DNA of 64,000 nucleotides from Nocardioides sp. SYSU D00038. Its GTDB lineage: Bacteria > Actinomycetota > Actinomycetes > Propionibacteriales > Nocardioidaceae. The position numbers and the translations under genes are program-made. Shown one piece after another: positions 25,772-33,679 of the stretch (position 1 is the first letter of the stretch; every line of letters starts with the position of its first letter). Location: NCBI RefSeq assembly GCF_016924665.1, contig NZ_JAFFJT010000027.1, positions 1 to 64,000 of the forward strand. Reading direction: 5' to 3'. The notes below the pieces were generated by a model. The model was not told the origin of the DNA. It was given only the letters and a program-made list of their open reading frames with translations, and did not search any database.

Positions 25772-26647
25772 TCAGACGGCCGCGCCGTCGACGTACGCCA
25801 GCACCCGGGAGAGCAGCCGGGTGACCGACCCCGGGTCGACGGATCCGACCGGCGGCGGCCCGGCGAGCGCGGCCAGCACCGGCACCGCCCGGGCCACCCC
25901 GGCCGCCACCGCCACCTCGGCGCAGGTCCGCGCCGCGTCGCGGGCCGCCGCCGGGTCGATCGTCCAGACCGCCTCGAAGACCCGGTCGGCGTCGGGCACC
26001 CCGGCCTGGCCGGGCACCTCCCAGGCCACGAGCACCGCCGGCAGCCGGCGCGAGTCGCAGGCCACCACCCACTCGCGCAGCATCGGCGCATCGGTCGGCA
26101 GCGGCACCAGCGCCGGCCCATGTCCGTCGGCCACGGTCGGGAAGTCCGCGAACGCGAACGCCGACCCGGCGACCCGGTCGACCTCCTGCCACCGCTCGCG
26201 GGACCGGGCGTAGAACTCCCGACGTTGGAAGCCGCCGAAGACCGATGCCCGCTCGGCGGTCGAGCAGAGCTCGTCCTCGATCGCCCGGGACAAGGCGACC
26301 AGGGTGCGCTTGCGGAGCCGGTGCGCCGCGAGGTCGGGTCTGGTGCGGCGCAGCTGGGCCCACACCGACGGGGGCGTGGGCGCCTCGGGTTGCGGGGCCG
26401 CCACCTGGGCGATGGCGGCGTCGAGCCGGACGCCGGCATCGCGCCGGTCGACCACCGCGCGCACGGCCCTGACATGACCGTCGTCGTAGCGTCGGTGGCC
26501 GCTCGGGAGCCGGTGCGGCACCGGGAAGCCGTGCCGCTGCTCCCACATCCGCAGCGTCGCGGCCGCCACGCCGGTGCGCTCGGCCAGGTCGCCGATGCTC
26601 AGCACGGCGCCCTCGCCTGGCGGGCTCTGGGGCTGGTCCTTGGTCAC
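25772..26647 (-). CDS. MerR-type regulator with DICT sensory domain
   Basis: 291 residues. The N-terminal MerR winged helix (LSIGDLAERTGVAAATLRMWEQRHGF, residues 16-85) is followed by a DICT domain (about 115-235). The DICT domain is a predicted sensor often linked to light, diguanylate cyclases or MerR proteins. GTG start. It is divergent from the mini sigma-like protein across a 59-base promoter region holding an ACAC-CTT-GTGT dyad. Plausible targets are itself, the divergent gene and the fasciclin gene. Confidence 0.88.
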   Translation of the reverse strand: MTKDQPQSPPGEGAVLSIGDLAERTGVAAATLRMWEQRHGFPVPHRLPSGHRRYDDGHVRAVRAVVDRRDAGVRLDAAIAQVAAPQPEAPTPPSVWAQLRRTRPDLAAHRLRKRTLVALSRAIEDELCSTAERASVFGGFQRREFYARSRERWQEVDRVAGSAFAFADFPTVADGHGPALVPLPTDAPMLREWVVACDSRRLPAVLVAWEVPGQAGVPDADRVFEAVWTIDPAAARDAARTCAEVAVAAGVARAVPVLAALAGPPPVGSVDPGSVTRLLSRVLAYVDGAAV

Positions 26648-26706
26648 GGTGGCATCCTATCCTCAACACCTTGTGTAGAAATCACCCTCTCGCCCCGGAG
26701 GCGGCC
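26648..26706. promoter_or_regulatory. Divergent promoter region with ACAC-CTT-GTGT dyad
   Basis: The dyad at 26666-26676 lies between the MerR-DICT gene and the sigma-like gene. On the minus strand a TAGGAT sequence just ahead of the GTG could be a -10 element. Operator assignment is inference from position and symmetry. Confidence 0.45.
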
Positions 26707-26997
26707 ATGACGACGAGCCAGGCAGGATCCGTGACCCCGGGCCCGTGGCGCCCCGCCGCGGTGACGGGGGCCGACGTCGACGCCGTCGCCGTGGTCGACA
26801 CCACGCTGGCCGCTGCCTGGCGGCTCGCCCGGTGCCTGGCCGGAACGCCGGCCGAGGCCGAGCGGCTGGTGGAGGAGGCCTACCGGCTGGCGTGGAGCCG
26901 GCACCCCGACGGGCCGCCGCCCCACACCAGCCCGCAGGCGTGGATCCTCGGGACCCTCTGGTCGACGTGCCGCAGCCGGGCGACCCGGCGGGCCTGA
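26707..26997 (+). CDS. Sigma-70 region-2-like mini protein
   Basis: A 96-residue protein resembling only the N-terminal half of an ECF sigma factor. Residues 30-96 (AAAWRLARCLAGTPAEAERL, then EEAYRLAWSRH, then SPQAWILGTLWSTCRSRATRR) match the region-2 pattern of core binding and -10 recognition helices. Region 4 is absent, and the stop codon is followed by unrelated DNA and a convergent gene. It is divergent from the MerR-DICT regulator. It may be a stand-alone sigma-2 protein or a truncated remnant; the open frame and ribosome site (cggaggcggcc) are intact. Confidence 0.65.
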   Translation: MTTSQAGSVTPGPWRPAAVTGADVDAVAVVDTTLAAAWRLARCLAGTPAEAERLVEEAYRLAWSRHPDGPPPHTSPQAWILGTLWSTCRSRATRRA

Positions 26998-27009
26998 CCC
27001 CGACCCCGG

Positions 27010-27753
27010 CTACTCCCCCCAGCCCATCGGGAAGACCTCGAAAGCGGCCGCGAACCGGGCCCCCAGCCGCTGACCGGTGGCCCGGGCCCCGCCCTCGAGG
27101 AACTCGCGGGGGTCGAAGTGGTCCCAGCCCAGGCCGTCGATGTAGGCGCGGTGGGCCTCCAGCGAGGCCACGCCGGCGTCGAAGGTGTCGGTGGTCTCGA
27201 CCGCGTGGGTCGCGTCGGGCGAGCCGAACGCCCACACCTCCTCGACCCCGCCCCACGGTTCCAGCCCGTCGACGAGCTGGTCGGCGAAGACCCAGCGGTT
27301 GCCGGCGTCGCGAACGGCGTCCACGACCGCCCGGCCTACGGCGACGTGGTCGGCCTGGTTGAGGTTGCGCCCACCCCAGGTCTCGCGGAAGTTGCCGGTG
27401 ACGACGACCTCGGGCCGGTGACGGCGGACGACGCGGGCGATCGCGGCCCGCAGCGCCAGGTCGTGCTCGAGCACGCCGTCGGGCAGCCCCAGGAACTCGA
27501 CCGTGTCGACGCCGACGATCCGGGCGGAGTCGACCTGCTCGGCCTCCCGGACCCGTCGACACTCGTCGGGGTGCAGCCCGTCGATGCCGGCCTCGCCGCT
27601 GGTCACCAGGCAGTAGGCGACCTCCTTGCCCTGGCCGGTCCAGCGGGCCACGGCGGCCGCCGCGCCGAACTCGAGGTCGTCGGGGTGGGCCACCACGCAC
27701 AGGGCGCGCTGCCAGTCCTCACGGAGGGGCTCGAGCGGGGCAGGTGTCGTCAT
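27010..27753 (-). CDS. PIG-L family deacetylase
   Basis: 247 residues. The metal-binding AHPDD motif (His23, Asp25, Asp26) opens the Rossmann-like fold, and the second metal His is in NQADHVAVGRAV. TSGEAG and GVDTVEFLGLPDG are family landmarks (MshB/BshB/GlcNAc-deacetylase type). It removes N-acetyl groups from sugars or glycoconjugates. The length is less than MshB, so a mycothiol role is not claimed. The ATG at 27753 is preferred; a GTG three codons earlier is possible. Confidence 0.9.
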   Translation of the reverse strand: MTTPAPLEPLREDWQRALCVVAHPDDLEFGAAAAVARWTGQGKEVAYCLVTSGEAGIDGLHPDECRRVREAEQVDSARIVGVDTVEFLGLPDGVLEHDLALRAAIARVVRRHRPEVVVTGNFRETWGGRNLNQADHVAVGRAVVDAVRDAGNRWVFADQLVDGLEPWGGVEEVWAFGSPDATHAVETTDTFDAGVASLEAHRAYIDGLGWDHFDPREFLEGGARATGQRLGARFAAAFEVFPMGWGE

Positions 27754-27804
27754 GGCGACCACCCTGCCACCGCCGACGGCGTCCGCCCGGAAATCACGGA
27801 CGGG

Positions 27805-28224
27805 TCAGCCGTCGAACTCGCCCTCGGCCAGTGAGCGGAGCACGCAGAACTCGTTGCCCTCGGGGTCGGCCAGCACCACCCAGGAGCGACCCTCCCCCTG
27901 GCCGACGTCGACGCGGACGGCGCCCAGGGCCTCGATGCGGGCGACCTCGTCGGCCAGCGAGGCGTCGGTGGGCGAGACGTCGAGGTGGACCCGGTTCTTG
28001 ACCGTCTTGCGGTCGGGGTTGGCCACGAAGACGACCGAGGGTACGACCGGCCCGCTGCGGACCCGGCTCAGCAGCTCGGGGGTGGCGACCCGGGCCGGGG
28101 CGATCTCGACGACCCGGCCGGGGTCGGAGTCGATGACGACGTAGTCGAGCACCGCGCACCAGAACGCCGCCAGCGCCTCGGGGTCGCGGGCGTCGACCAC
28201 CACCTCGGTGAGGCGGGCGGTCAC
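27805..28224 (-). CDS. VOC (glyoxalase-like) family protein
   Basis: 139 residues with two beta-alpha-beta-beta-beta modules (RLTEVVVDARDPEALAAFWC at the start, RSWVVLADPEGNEFCVL at the end), typical of the glyoxalase/bleomycin-resistance superfamily. Specificity cannot be read. Its GTG overlaps the stop codon of the upstream DinB-type gene (GTGA), so the two are coupled. Confidence 0.88.
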   Translation of the reverse strand: MTARLTEVVVDARDPEALAAFWCAVLDYVVIDSDPGRVVEIAPARVATPELLSRVRSGPVVPSVVFVANPDRKTVKNRVHLDVSPTDASLADEVARIEALGAVRVDVGQGEGRSWVVLADPEGNEFCVLRSLAEGEFDG

Positions 28225-29009
28225 GGGGCCACCCCCTCGCGCTGCTCCAGCACCGCGAGGTCACGCTCGGCGAACAGCCGGTGGTGCCACTCCTCGGAGA
28301 TCACGGCGCCCAGGCAGCGGGTGACGGCGTAGGCCTTGCCCTCGGGGTAGCCCCGCTCGCGCACCGGCGTGGTGGTGCCGGCCAGCCGCTCGTCGGTGAG
28401 CTCGTCGAGCACCCGGGACACGGTGGCCTTGCGGTCGGCGCGCGCGGCCAGCACCTCGTCGAGCGACGGGCGGAGGTCAGGATCGAGCACGACGCCCACC
28501 GAGGCGGGGTCGACGTCGGTGTGGAAGAGCCCGAGCGGGTGGTAGGGCGACGGCTCCCCCAGCAGCGCGCGCAGCACCCAGGCGTCGGTGGCGAAGACCA
28601 GGTGGCGCAGCGTCTCGACGAACGACCACTCCTCGTCGACCCGCTCGTGCAGTCGCTCCTCCGGCAACCTCCTGGCCCGCGCGACGGTACCGGCCCACAG
28701 CCGCTCGAGGGCCGTCCACGCGGTGCGGTAGCCGTCGGCGGTGGTCGGCCGCATCAGCGGGCGTTCGGGGTGGCGCCGGTCGAGCTCGGCCTCGACGTAG
28801 GGCATCACGTCGACGTCGTTGACCACGAGCCGGTCGGCGTGGCCGTCGAGCACCAGGTCGGTCAGCAGCGCGCCGGTGACCTTGCCCCCGCTCAGGTCGA
28901 CGTCGTGGAGGCGGGCGGCCCGGAGGTCGGCGCGCTCGACCCTCAGCCTCGACAGGTCGACGTCGCGGAAGGCCGAGCCGGACAGGTCCTCGTCGTGGTG
29001 CTCCACCAT
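28221..29009 (-). CDS. Pentapeptide-like N-terminus plus DinB-fold protein
   Basis: 262 residues. Residues 8-65 contain A(D/N)LxxxxL-type five-residue periodicity (DLSGSAFRDVDLSRLRVERA and onward). The rest is a DinB-like four-helix bundle (DEEWSFVETLRHLVFATDAW, then EEWHHRLFAERDL), a fold used by thiol-dependent enzymes with His metal ligands. It probably belongs to the mycothiol-dependent DinB group. ATG at 29009; first gene of a two-gene operon with the VOC protein. Confidence 0.82.
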   Translation of the reverse strand: MVEHHDEDLSGSAFRDVDLSRLRVERADLRAARLHDVDLSGGKVTGALLTDLVLDGHADRLVVNDVDVMPYVEAELDRRHPERPLMRPTTADGYRTAWTALERLWAGTVARARRLPEERLHERVDEEWSFVETLRHLVFATDAWVLRALLGEPSPYHPLGLFHTDVDPASVGVVLDPDLRPSLDEVLAARADRKATVSRVLDELTDERLAGTTTPVRERGYPEGKAYAVTRCLGAVISEEWHHRLFAERDLAVLEQREGVAP

Positions 29010-29053
29010 CCGGGCAGCATCGCACCGGCCGCCGACAGCCACCAGCCGCCCGA

Positions 29054-29085
29054 TACGATGCCGCTTGATGGTTGTCGTCGACAAC
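29054..29085 (+). promoter_or_regulatory. Promoter and GTTGTC-GTC-GACAAC operator at the MFS start
   Basis: TACGAT at 29054-29059 is a plausible -10, placing transcription start at or next to the ATG at 29068 (leaderless). A perfect 6-bp inverted repeat with a 3-bp centre (29071-29085) overlaps codons 2-6, so a bound repressor would block initiation. Inference from sequence. Confidence 0.5.
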
Positions 29086-30585
29086 CGAGTCTCGTCGAGG
29101 AGCGCCACCCTGAGCAGCCTGCGCGGCCGCCCGCCGCTGACCTTCGCGGTGCTCGCGCTCGCGGTGAGCTCGTTCGCGCTGCTCCAGTCGCTGGTCGTCC
29201 CGGTGCTCGCCCAGATCCAGGTCGAGCTCGACACCGATCAGTCGACGGTCACCTGGGTGCTCACGGCGTACCTGCTCTCGGCCTCGATCTGCACGCCCCT
29301 GCTCGGCCGGGTGGGCGACGCCGTGGGCAAGAAGCGGATGCTGGTGATCACCCTGCTGGCGCTCGCGCTCGGCTCCCTCGTCGCCGCGCTGGCGCCGTCG
29401 ATCGGCTGGCTGATCGCTGCCCGGGTGCTCCAGGGGGCGGGCGGCGGCGTGCTGCCGCTGTCGTTCGGGATCGTCCGCGACGAGTTCCACGGCGAACGGA
29501 TGGGCACCGCGCTGAGCGTGCTGGCCTCGCTCACCGCGGTGGGGTTCGGCGTCGGCATCGTGATCGCGGGCCCGATCTTCGACCTGCTCGACTACCACTG
29601 GCTGTTCTGGCTGCCGATGATCGCCACCCTGGCGGCGGCGACGCTGGCGGCGTTCTGCGTGCCGGAGTCGCCCGCCCGCACCCCGGTACGGCTGCCGGTG
29701 CTCCCCGGCGTCCTGCTCGCCGTCTGGCTGGTCGCGCTCCTGCTCGCCCTCTCGGAGGGCAACACCTGGGGCTGGACCTCCGGCCGGGTGCTCGGCCTGA
29801 TGGCCCTCGCGCTCGTGGTGGGCGTCCTGTGGGTGCGCACCGAGGTGCGGGCGCCGGTGCCGATGATCGACATGGGCATGATGCGGCTGCGCGGGGTGTG
29901 GACCACCAACGTCGTCGCCGGGCTGGTCGGCGTCGGCATGTACTCCTCCTTCGGCTTCCTGCCGCAGTTCCTCCAGACGCCGCGCAGCGAGGGCTACGGC
30001 TTCGGGGCCACGATCAGCGAGTCCGGCTGGCTGCTGCTGCCCTCGGCGGTCGCGAGCTTCCTCGTGGGGTTCACCACGGCCCGGCTGATGCGCCGGTTCG
30101 GTGCCCGCGCCGTGATCGCCACGGGCACCGGCACGACGGCGCTCGCCTTCCTCTCGGTCGCCCTCTTCCACGACCACACCTGGCAGCTCTACGCCGCGAC
30201 CACCGTGCAGGGCGTGGGCTCGGGCCTGGTCTTCTCCAGCCTGGCCGGTGTCGTCATCGCCTCGGTGCCCGCCGAGCAGACCGGGGTCGCGAGCGGGATG
30301 AACGCCAACATCCGCACCATCGGCGGCTCGCTCGGCGCGGCGCTGATGGCCGGCATCGTCACGGCCCGGCTCGGGGAGACCGGGCTGCCGCTCGAGAGCG
30401 GCTACGTCGGCGGGTTCGTCTTCCTGACCGTGGTGATGGTGGTGGCCAGCCTGATGGCGCTGTTCATCCCCCCGCTGCGCCGGCAGCCGACCGCCGGTCC
30501 GCTGGAGGACGCCGAGGACGCCGCGCTCGGCCTGGTGCCGGCCGCACCGTCGCCGGCCCGGCGCCACGACCGGCCCGCGCCGTAA
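29068..30585 (+). CDS. MFS drug exporter, DHA2-type
   Basis: A 505-residue transporter with about 14 membrane helices. It has motif A (GRVGDAVGKKRMLV, residues about 86-99) and the antiporter motif C region (GFGVGIVIAGPIFDLL). This matches DHA2 multidrug exporters. The C-terminal 35 residues are cytoplasmic and Pro/Ala-rich. It is divergent from the DinB-VOC operon with 58 bases between; the overlapping palindrome suggests repression by a TetR/MarR-type protein not seen nearby. Confidence 0.92.
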   Translation: MVVVDNRVSSRSATLSSLRGRPPLTFAVLALAVSSFALLQSLVVPVLAQIQVELDTDQSTVTWVLTAYLLSASICTPLLGRVGDAVGKKRMLVITLLALALGSLVAALAPSIGWLIAARVLQGAGGGVLPLSFGIVRDEFHGERMGTALSVLASLTAVGFGVGIVIAGPIFDLLDYHWLFWLPMIATLAAATLAAFCVPESPARTPVRLPVLPGVLLAVWLVALLLALSEGNTWGWTSGRVLGLMALALVVGVLWVRTEVRAPVPMIDMGMMRLRGVWTTNVVAGLVGVGMYSSFGFLPQFLQTPRSEGYGFGATISESGWLLLPSAVASFLVGFTTARLMRRFGARAVIATGTGTTALAFLSVALFHDHTWQLYAATTVQGVGSGLVFSSLAGVVIASVPAEQTGVASGMNANIRTIGGSLGAALMAGIVTARLGETGLPLESGYVGGFVFLTVVMVVASLMALFIPPLRRQPTAGPLEDAEDAALGLVPAAPSPARRHDRPAP

Positions 30586-30698
30586 CCTTTGCCACCCCCC
30601 GGCGTTGAGCCGTCGAGGGCCGCACCGCGCCCTCTCCTCGGGTTGTTCACAGTGGGGCCGTGCGGGATGCGGCCCCGGGGGTTGGGAGGCCTCACCAC

Positions 30699-31958
30699 AT
30701 GCTCGCTCGGACCGCCATCCGGATCGGAGCCGTCGCGACGGCCTGGTCGATCGTCGCCCTCTCGGGCTCGCCCGCCCTCGCCGCCGCCCCCGTGGCCCAG
30801 GCCAGCGCCACCGGCCTGACCCTCACCCTGCTCAGCAGCCCGGTCGACTCCGGCAGCTACCAGGTCAGCCACGACGGGGAGAAGCAGACCGCGAGCGGCA
30901 ACAACGAGCCGGTGCTCGGCCTGCTCGGCGGCCAGTCCCTGATCTCGGCCGGGACCCTGGCCCAGGACGCCGTGACCCGGATCGACAAGGGCAACGGCAT
31001 CTCCGAGGCCTGCGCGGGCCTGGCCGGCGACGGCGCCACCCTGGTCGCGGCCGGCGACGGCGCCTGCCTCTCGGGCGGCAACAACGTCTCGATCAGCGCG
31101 GCCGACCTCGACCTGAGCAAGCTGACCCTCACCAACTCCACCGTCCTCGACGGCCTCGCCCAGCCGCTGGTCGACCTGCTCCAGCCGGTCATCGGCCAGG
31201 TGCTGCCGCCGCTGCAGAACGCGCTGCAGACGGTGCTCACCTCCGTCGGCGACCCCAAGATCGTCGTCGACCTGGGCGCCGTGCAGAGCTCGTGCCGGGC
31301 CACGCCCACCTCGGCGACGGGTGACTCCGACCTGGCCGACGTCGGCGCCTACGTGCAGGTGCTCAACCAGCGGGTCGACCTGGTCAAGCTGCCGGTGCAC
31401 CCCGAGCCCAACACCAAGCTCGTCACCGGCCTCGACAAGGTCGTCGACGCGGTGCTCAAGGCCGTCAAGACCCAGCTCACCACCGCCCTCGGCGGCACCC
31501 TCGCCCAGCTCGGTGTGGTCGTCGACCAGGCCGCGGTCGTCACCAACATCATCGGCCAGATCGCCAAGCAGCTCGGCCCGCTCGAGGAGAACATCCTCAA
31601 CGGCACCCTGAACAAGCAGGTCCGCCCCTCCAAGAACGCCATCGAGGTGACCGCCCTCGAGCTCGAGGTGCTGCCGGTCGCGAAGCAGTTCGGCGTCGAG
31701 GTGCTCTCGCTCGCGATCGGCAAGAGCACCTGCGGACCCAACGGCCGCGTCGCCGCTCCCCCGGCCGACCCGACCCCCACGTCCACGCCCACGCAGCCGG
31801 TCCCGACCTCGGTGCCCGCCGGCGTGACGGGCGCCTCCGCCCCGACCGACACCGCGACCACGATGCCGCTGGCCGCCGTGGCGGGCCTCGGCGCGCTGCT
31901 CCTGCTGGCCTTCGGCGCCGGTGCCGTCAGCGTCCGTCGGGCCGTCGCCCGCCGGTGA
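30699..31958 (+). CDS. Secreted protein with C-terminal membrane anchor, sortase neighbour
   Basis: A 419-residue protein with a signal peptide (1-30, ALA-AA), a long helical/beta exported domain containing about eight Leu/Val-rich repeats (residues 130-330), a Pro-Thr linker (ADPTPTSTPTQPVPTSVPA), a membrane helix (about 385-408) and a basic tail (RRAVARR). This is the layout of a wall-sorted protein, but no LPxTG or LAxTG motif is present before the helix. Its stop overlaps the GTG of the sortase gene, so it may be that sortase's substrate through a non-standard signal. ATG at 30699 after gggagg. Confidence 0.8.
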   Translation: MLARTAIRIGAVATAWSIVALSGSPALAAAPVAQASATGLTLTLLSSPVDSGSYQVSHDGEKQTASGNNEPVLGLLGGQSLISAGTLAQDAVTRIDKGNGISEACAGLAGDGATLVAAGDGACLSGGNNVSISAADLDLSKLTLTNSTVLDGLAQPLVDLLQPVIGQVLPPLQNALQTVLTSVGDPKIVVDLGAVQSSCRATPTSATGDSDLADVGAYVQVLNQRVDLVKLPVHPEPNTKLVTGLDKVVDAVLKAVKTQLTTALGGTLAQLGVVVDQAAVVTNIIGQIAKQLGPLEENILNGTLNKQVRPSKNAIEVTALELEVLPVAKQFGVEVLSLAIGKSTCGPNGRVAAPPADPTPTSTPTQPVPTSVPAGVTGASAPTDTATTMPLAAVAGLGALLLLAFGAGAVSVRRAVARR

Positions 31959-32686
31959 CCGACCCGGCCGTCGGCCCGGATGACGACCGGGTCGACGACG
32001 TACCGCCGGAGCTGACCCCAGGGTTCGACCTCCTCGACCGACTGGCCGGGAAGTTCAGCACGGTCACCACCGTGGTGACCGCGGTGGTGCTGCTGGCTGT
32101 CGTCGGCCTCCTCGGGTGGTCGGTGCTCGGTCCGGACGATGACGACGACGAGCCGGCCGCCGCCTCCGCGGGGGCTCGCTACGAGACGCTCAAGCCCGCC
32201 GAGCCGCTGCGCCTGATCGCCCGCTCGGTGAAGATCGCCGCGCCGATCGTCCCGATCCAGGTGAGCCCGGACGCGGTGCTCGACCCACCCCGCGACCCCA
32301 AGCAGGTCGGCTGGTGGGACGCCAGCGCCGAGCCCGGCGCGCTCACCGGCCAGACCGTGATCACCGGCCACACCGTGCACACCGGCGGCGGCGCCATGGA
32401 CCGCGTCGACCGCCTCGAGCCCGGCCAGTTCGTCGACGTCCAGACCCAGCGCGGCACGATGCGCTACGAGGTCACCAAGGTCAGCGTCCTGTCGAAGGAC
32501 GAGGTCGCCGAGAAGGCGGTCTCCCTGTTCGGCCAGGAGACCGGCGACGGCCGCCTGGTCCTGGTCTCGTGCGACGACTGGAACGGCAGGTTCTACGAGT
32601 CCAACGTGATCGTCTTCGGCAAGCCCCTCGGCAAGCCGGTGAAGACCCCGAAGCCCCAGGACACCACCCGCGCCTCCGCTGGTTGA
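31955..32686 (+). CDS. Class E/F-type sortase
   Basis: A 243-residue transpeptidase. Cytoplasmic acidic N-terminus, membrane helix (about 37-58), Asp-rich linker, then the sortase domain. The catalytic triad is visible: His139 in GHTVH, Cys206 in LVSCDDW and Arg212 in GRFYESNVIVF. WWDASAEPG resembles class F sortases. It would cleave surface proteins and attach them to the wall. It is coupled by GTGA to the preceding secreted protein. The last codons (Ala-Gly-stop) come from a hairpin repeat copy (GCTGGTTGA), so the true C-terminus may once have differed. Confidence 0.9.
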   Translation: MTDPAVGPDDDRVDDVPPELTPGFDLLDRLAGKFSTVTTVVTAVVLLAVVGLLGWSVLGPDDDDDEPAAASAGARYETLKPAEPLRLIARSVKIAAPIVPIQVSPDAVLDPPRDPKQVGWWDASAEPGALTGQTVITGHTVHTGGGAMDRVDRLEPGQFVDVQTQRGTMRYEVTKVSVLSKDEVAEKAVSLFGQETGDGRLVLVSCDDWNGRFYESNVIVFGKPLGKPVKTPKPQDTTRASAG

Positions 32687-32701
32687 GGCCGCCTCGAAAC
32701 C
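32681..32701 (+). repeat. Minimal hairpin repeat at the sortase stop codon
   Basis: A 21-bp copy, GGTTGAGGC-C-GCCTCGAAACC. The flanks are retained but the core stem is reduced to GAGGC/GCCTC with a 1-base loop. Its TGA is the sortase stop. Confidence 0.8.
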
Positions 32702-32751
32702 CCGCCGGCCGACCGCCCTCCGGTGGGGACGGGAGGGCTCTCGGCTCACCG

Positions 32752-32784
32752 GGTTTCGAGACGGGACTTCGTCCCTCCTCAACC
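32752..32784 (-). repeat. Hairpin repeat, core GGGAC-GAA-GTCCC
   Basis: 33 bp, standard flanks. Same sequence as the copies at 32888-32920 and, with one flank change (gtgac for gagac), 33025-33057. Confidence 0.85.
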
Positions 32785-32801
32785 AGCGGTAGCCCACCGG
32801 T

Positions 32802-32837
32802 GGTTGAGGAAGTTGCGCTAGCAACTGTCTCGAAACC
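32802..32837 (+). repeat. Hairpin repeat, core AGTTGC-GCTA-GCAACT
   Basis: 36 bp. Relative to copy 1 (AGTCGC/GCGACT) one stem pair has changed from C-G to T-A on both sides, a compensated change. Identical copies lie at 32938-32973 and 33075-33110. Confidence 0.88.
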
Positions 32838-32887
32838 CCCGCCGGCCGAACGCCCTCCGGGGGGGACGGAGGGCTTTCGTCTCACCG

Positions 32888-32920
32888 GGTTTCGAGACGG
32901 GACTTCGTCCCTCCTCAACC
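32888..32920 (-). repeat. Hairpin repeat, core GGGAC-GAA-GTCCC
   Basis: 33 bp. With 32802-32837 it forms one composite unit around a 50-bp linker. Confidence 0.85.
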
Positions 32921-32937
32921 AGCGGTAGCCCACCGGT

Positions 32938-32973
32938 GGTTGAGGAAGTTGCGCTAGCAACTGTCTCGAAACC
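32938..32973 (+). repeat. Hairpin repeat, core AGTTGC-GCTA-GCAACT
   Basis: 36 bp, 136 bases after the first copy of the same type. Confidence 0.88.
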
Positions 32974-33024
32974 CCCGCCGGCCGAACGCCCTCCGGTGGG
33001 GACGGGAGGGCTCTCGGCTCACTG

Positions 33025-33057
33025 GGTTTCGTGACGGGACTTCGTCCCTCCTCAACC
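33025..33057 (-). repeat. Hairpin repeat, core GGGAC-GAA-GTCCC, flank variant
   Basis: 33 bp with gtttcgtgac instead of gtttcgagac, which breaks one outer pair. Confidence 0.85.
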
Positions 33058-33074
33058 AGCGGTAGCCCACCGGT

Positions 33075-33110
33075 GGTTGAGGAAGTTGCGCTAGCAACTG
33101 TCTCGAAACC
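33075..33110 (+). repeat. Hairpin repeat, core AGTTGC-GCTA-GCAACT
   Basis: 36 bp, 137 bases after the previous copy of this type. Confidence 0.88.
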
Positions 33111-33161
33111 CCCGCTGGCCGAACGCCCTCCGGTGGGGACGGGACGGCGCTCGGCTCACCG

Positions 33162-33201
33162 GGTCTCGAGGCTCAGGCCTAGCGGCCTTCGCACCTCGAC
33201 C
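33162..33201 (-). repeat. Hairpin repeat, 40-bp variant, core AGGCC-GCTA-GGCCT
   Basis: Flanks are GGTCGAGG and CCTCGAGACC on the minus strand, so the outer T-A pair has become C-G on both sides, again compensated. The central 5-bp stem is perfect with a GCTA loop. Same length class as 117-156. Confidence 0.82.
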
Positions 33202-33216
33202 AGCGCAGGTGCCGGT

Positions 33217-33260
33217 GGTCGAGCAGCGAGGAGCCCCAGCGACGAGCGTCCGTCGAGACC
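33217..33260 (+). repeat. Hairpin repeat, 44-bp divergent copy
   Basis: Flanks GGTCGAG...GTCGAGACC pair; the centre (gcgaggagccccagcgacga) folds only partly. Confidence 0.65.
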
Positions 33261-33309
33261 CCTGCACCCGACCGCCCTCCGGTGGGGACGGAGGGCTTTC
33301 GTCTCACCG

Positions 33310-33342
33310 GGTTTCGAGACAGGACTTCGTCCCTCCTCAACC
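33310..33342 (-). repeat. Hairpin repeat, core GGGAC-GAA-GTCCT
   Basis: 33 bp. One stem pair is G opposite T, which would still pair as G-U in RNA. Confidence 0.85.
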
Positions 33343-33642
33343 AGCGAGCTGCCGCGCCGCACGGCACGGAGGCGGCGGAGCGACGGGCGTCGTTCGGCAC
33401 GTAGACGGCGGCGTGGCGCCGACACGAACGCCGGGGAACCGCAGGGCAGAGTCCGGCGACACGGCAACGAGTGCCGAACGACGTCCGGCGCGCAGCAGCC
33501 GCAGTGCCCACCAACGCGCGGCACCCCGCACCCCCGCCCACCAACAGTCACCACCCGCCCGGATCACACCAGCCCGCAGTCACCACCCGCCCGAGCACCG
33601 TCCCCGGAGTCACCCGCTCCAGGGAGGCGTTCGGCGCACCCG

Positions 33643-33679
33643 GGTCTCGACGACGCTCGCTGGCGCTCGCTGCTCGACC
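33643..33679 (-). repeat. Degenerate hairpin repeat beside the acylase stop
   Basis: On the minus strand GGTCGAGCAGCGAGCGCC continues to CGTCGAGACC. It follows the acylase stop by 12 bases. The joint (ggtagccgccatggct) resembles the ggtagcccaccggtgg joint of the main cluster, so the TAG stop lies in repeat-type sequence. Confidence 0.65.

Noticed and set aside
31800-31958. Canonical LPxTG or LAxTG sorting signal
   Set aside because: Neither motif occurs before the C-terminal helix.
32752-33342. CRISPR array
   Set aside because: Repeats alternate in orientation and the intervening linkers are themselves conserved, so there are no unique spacers.
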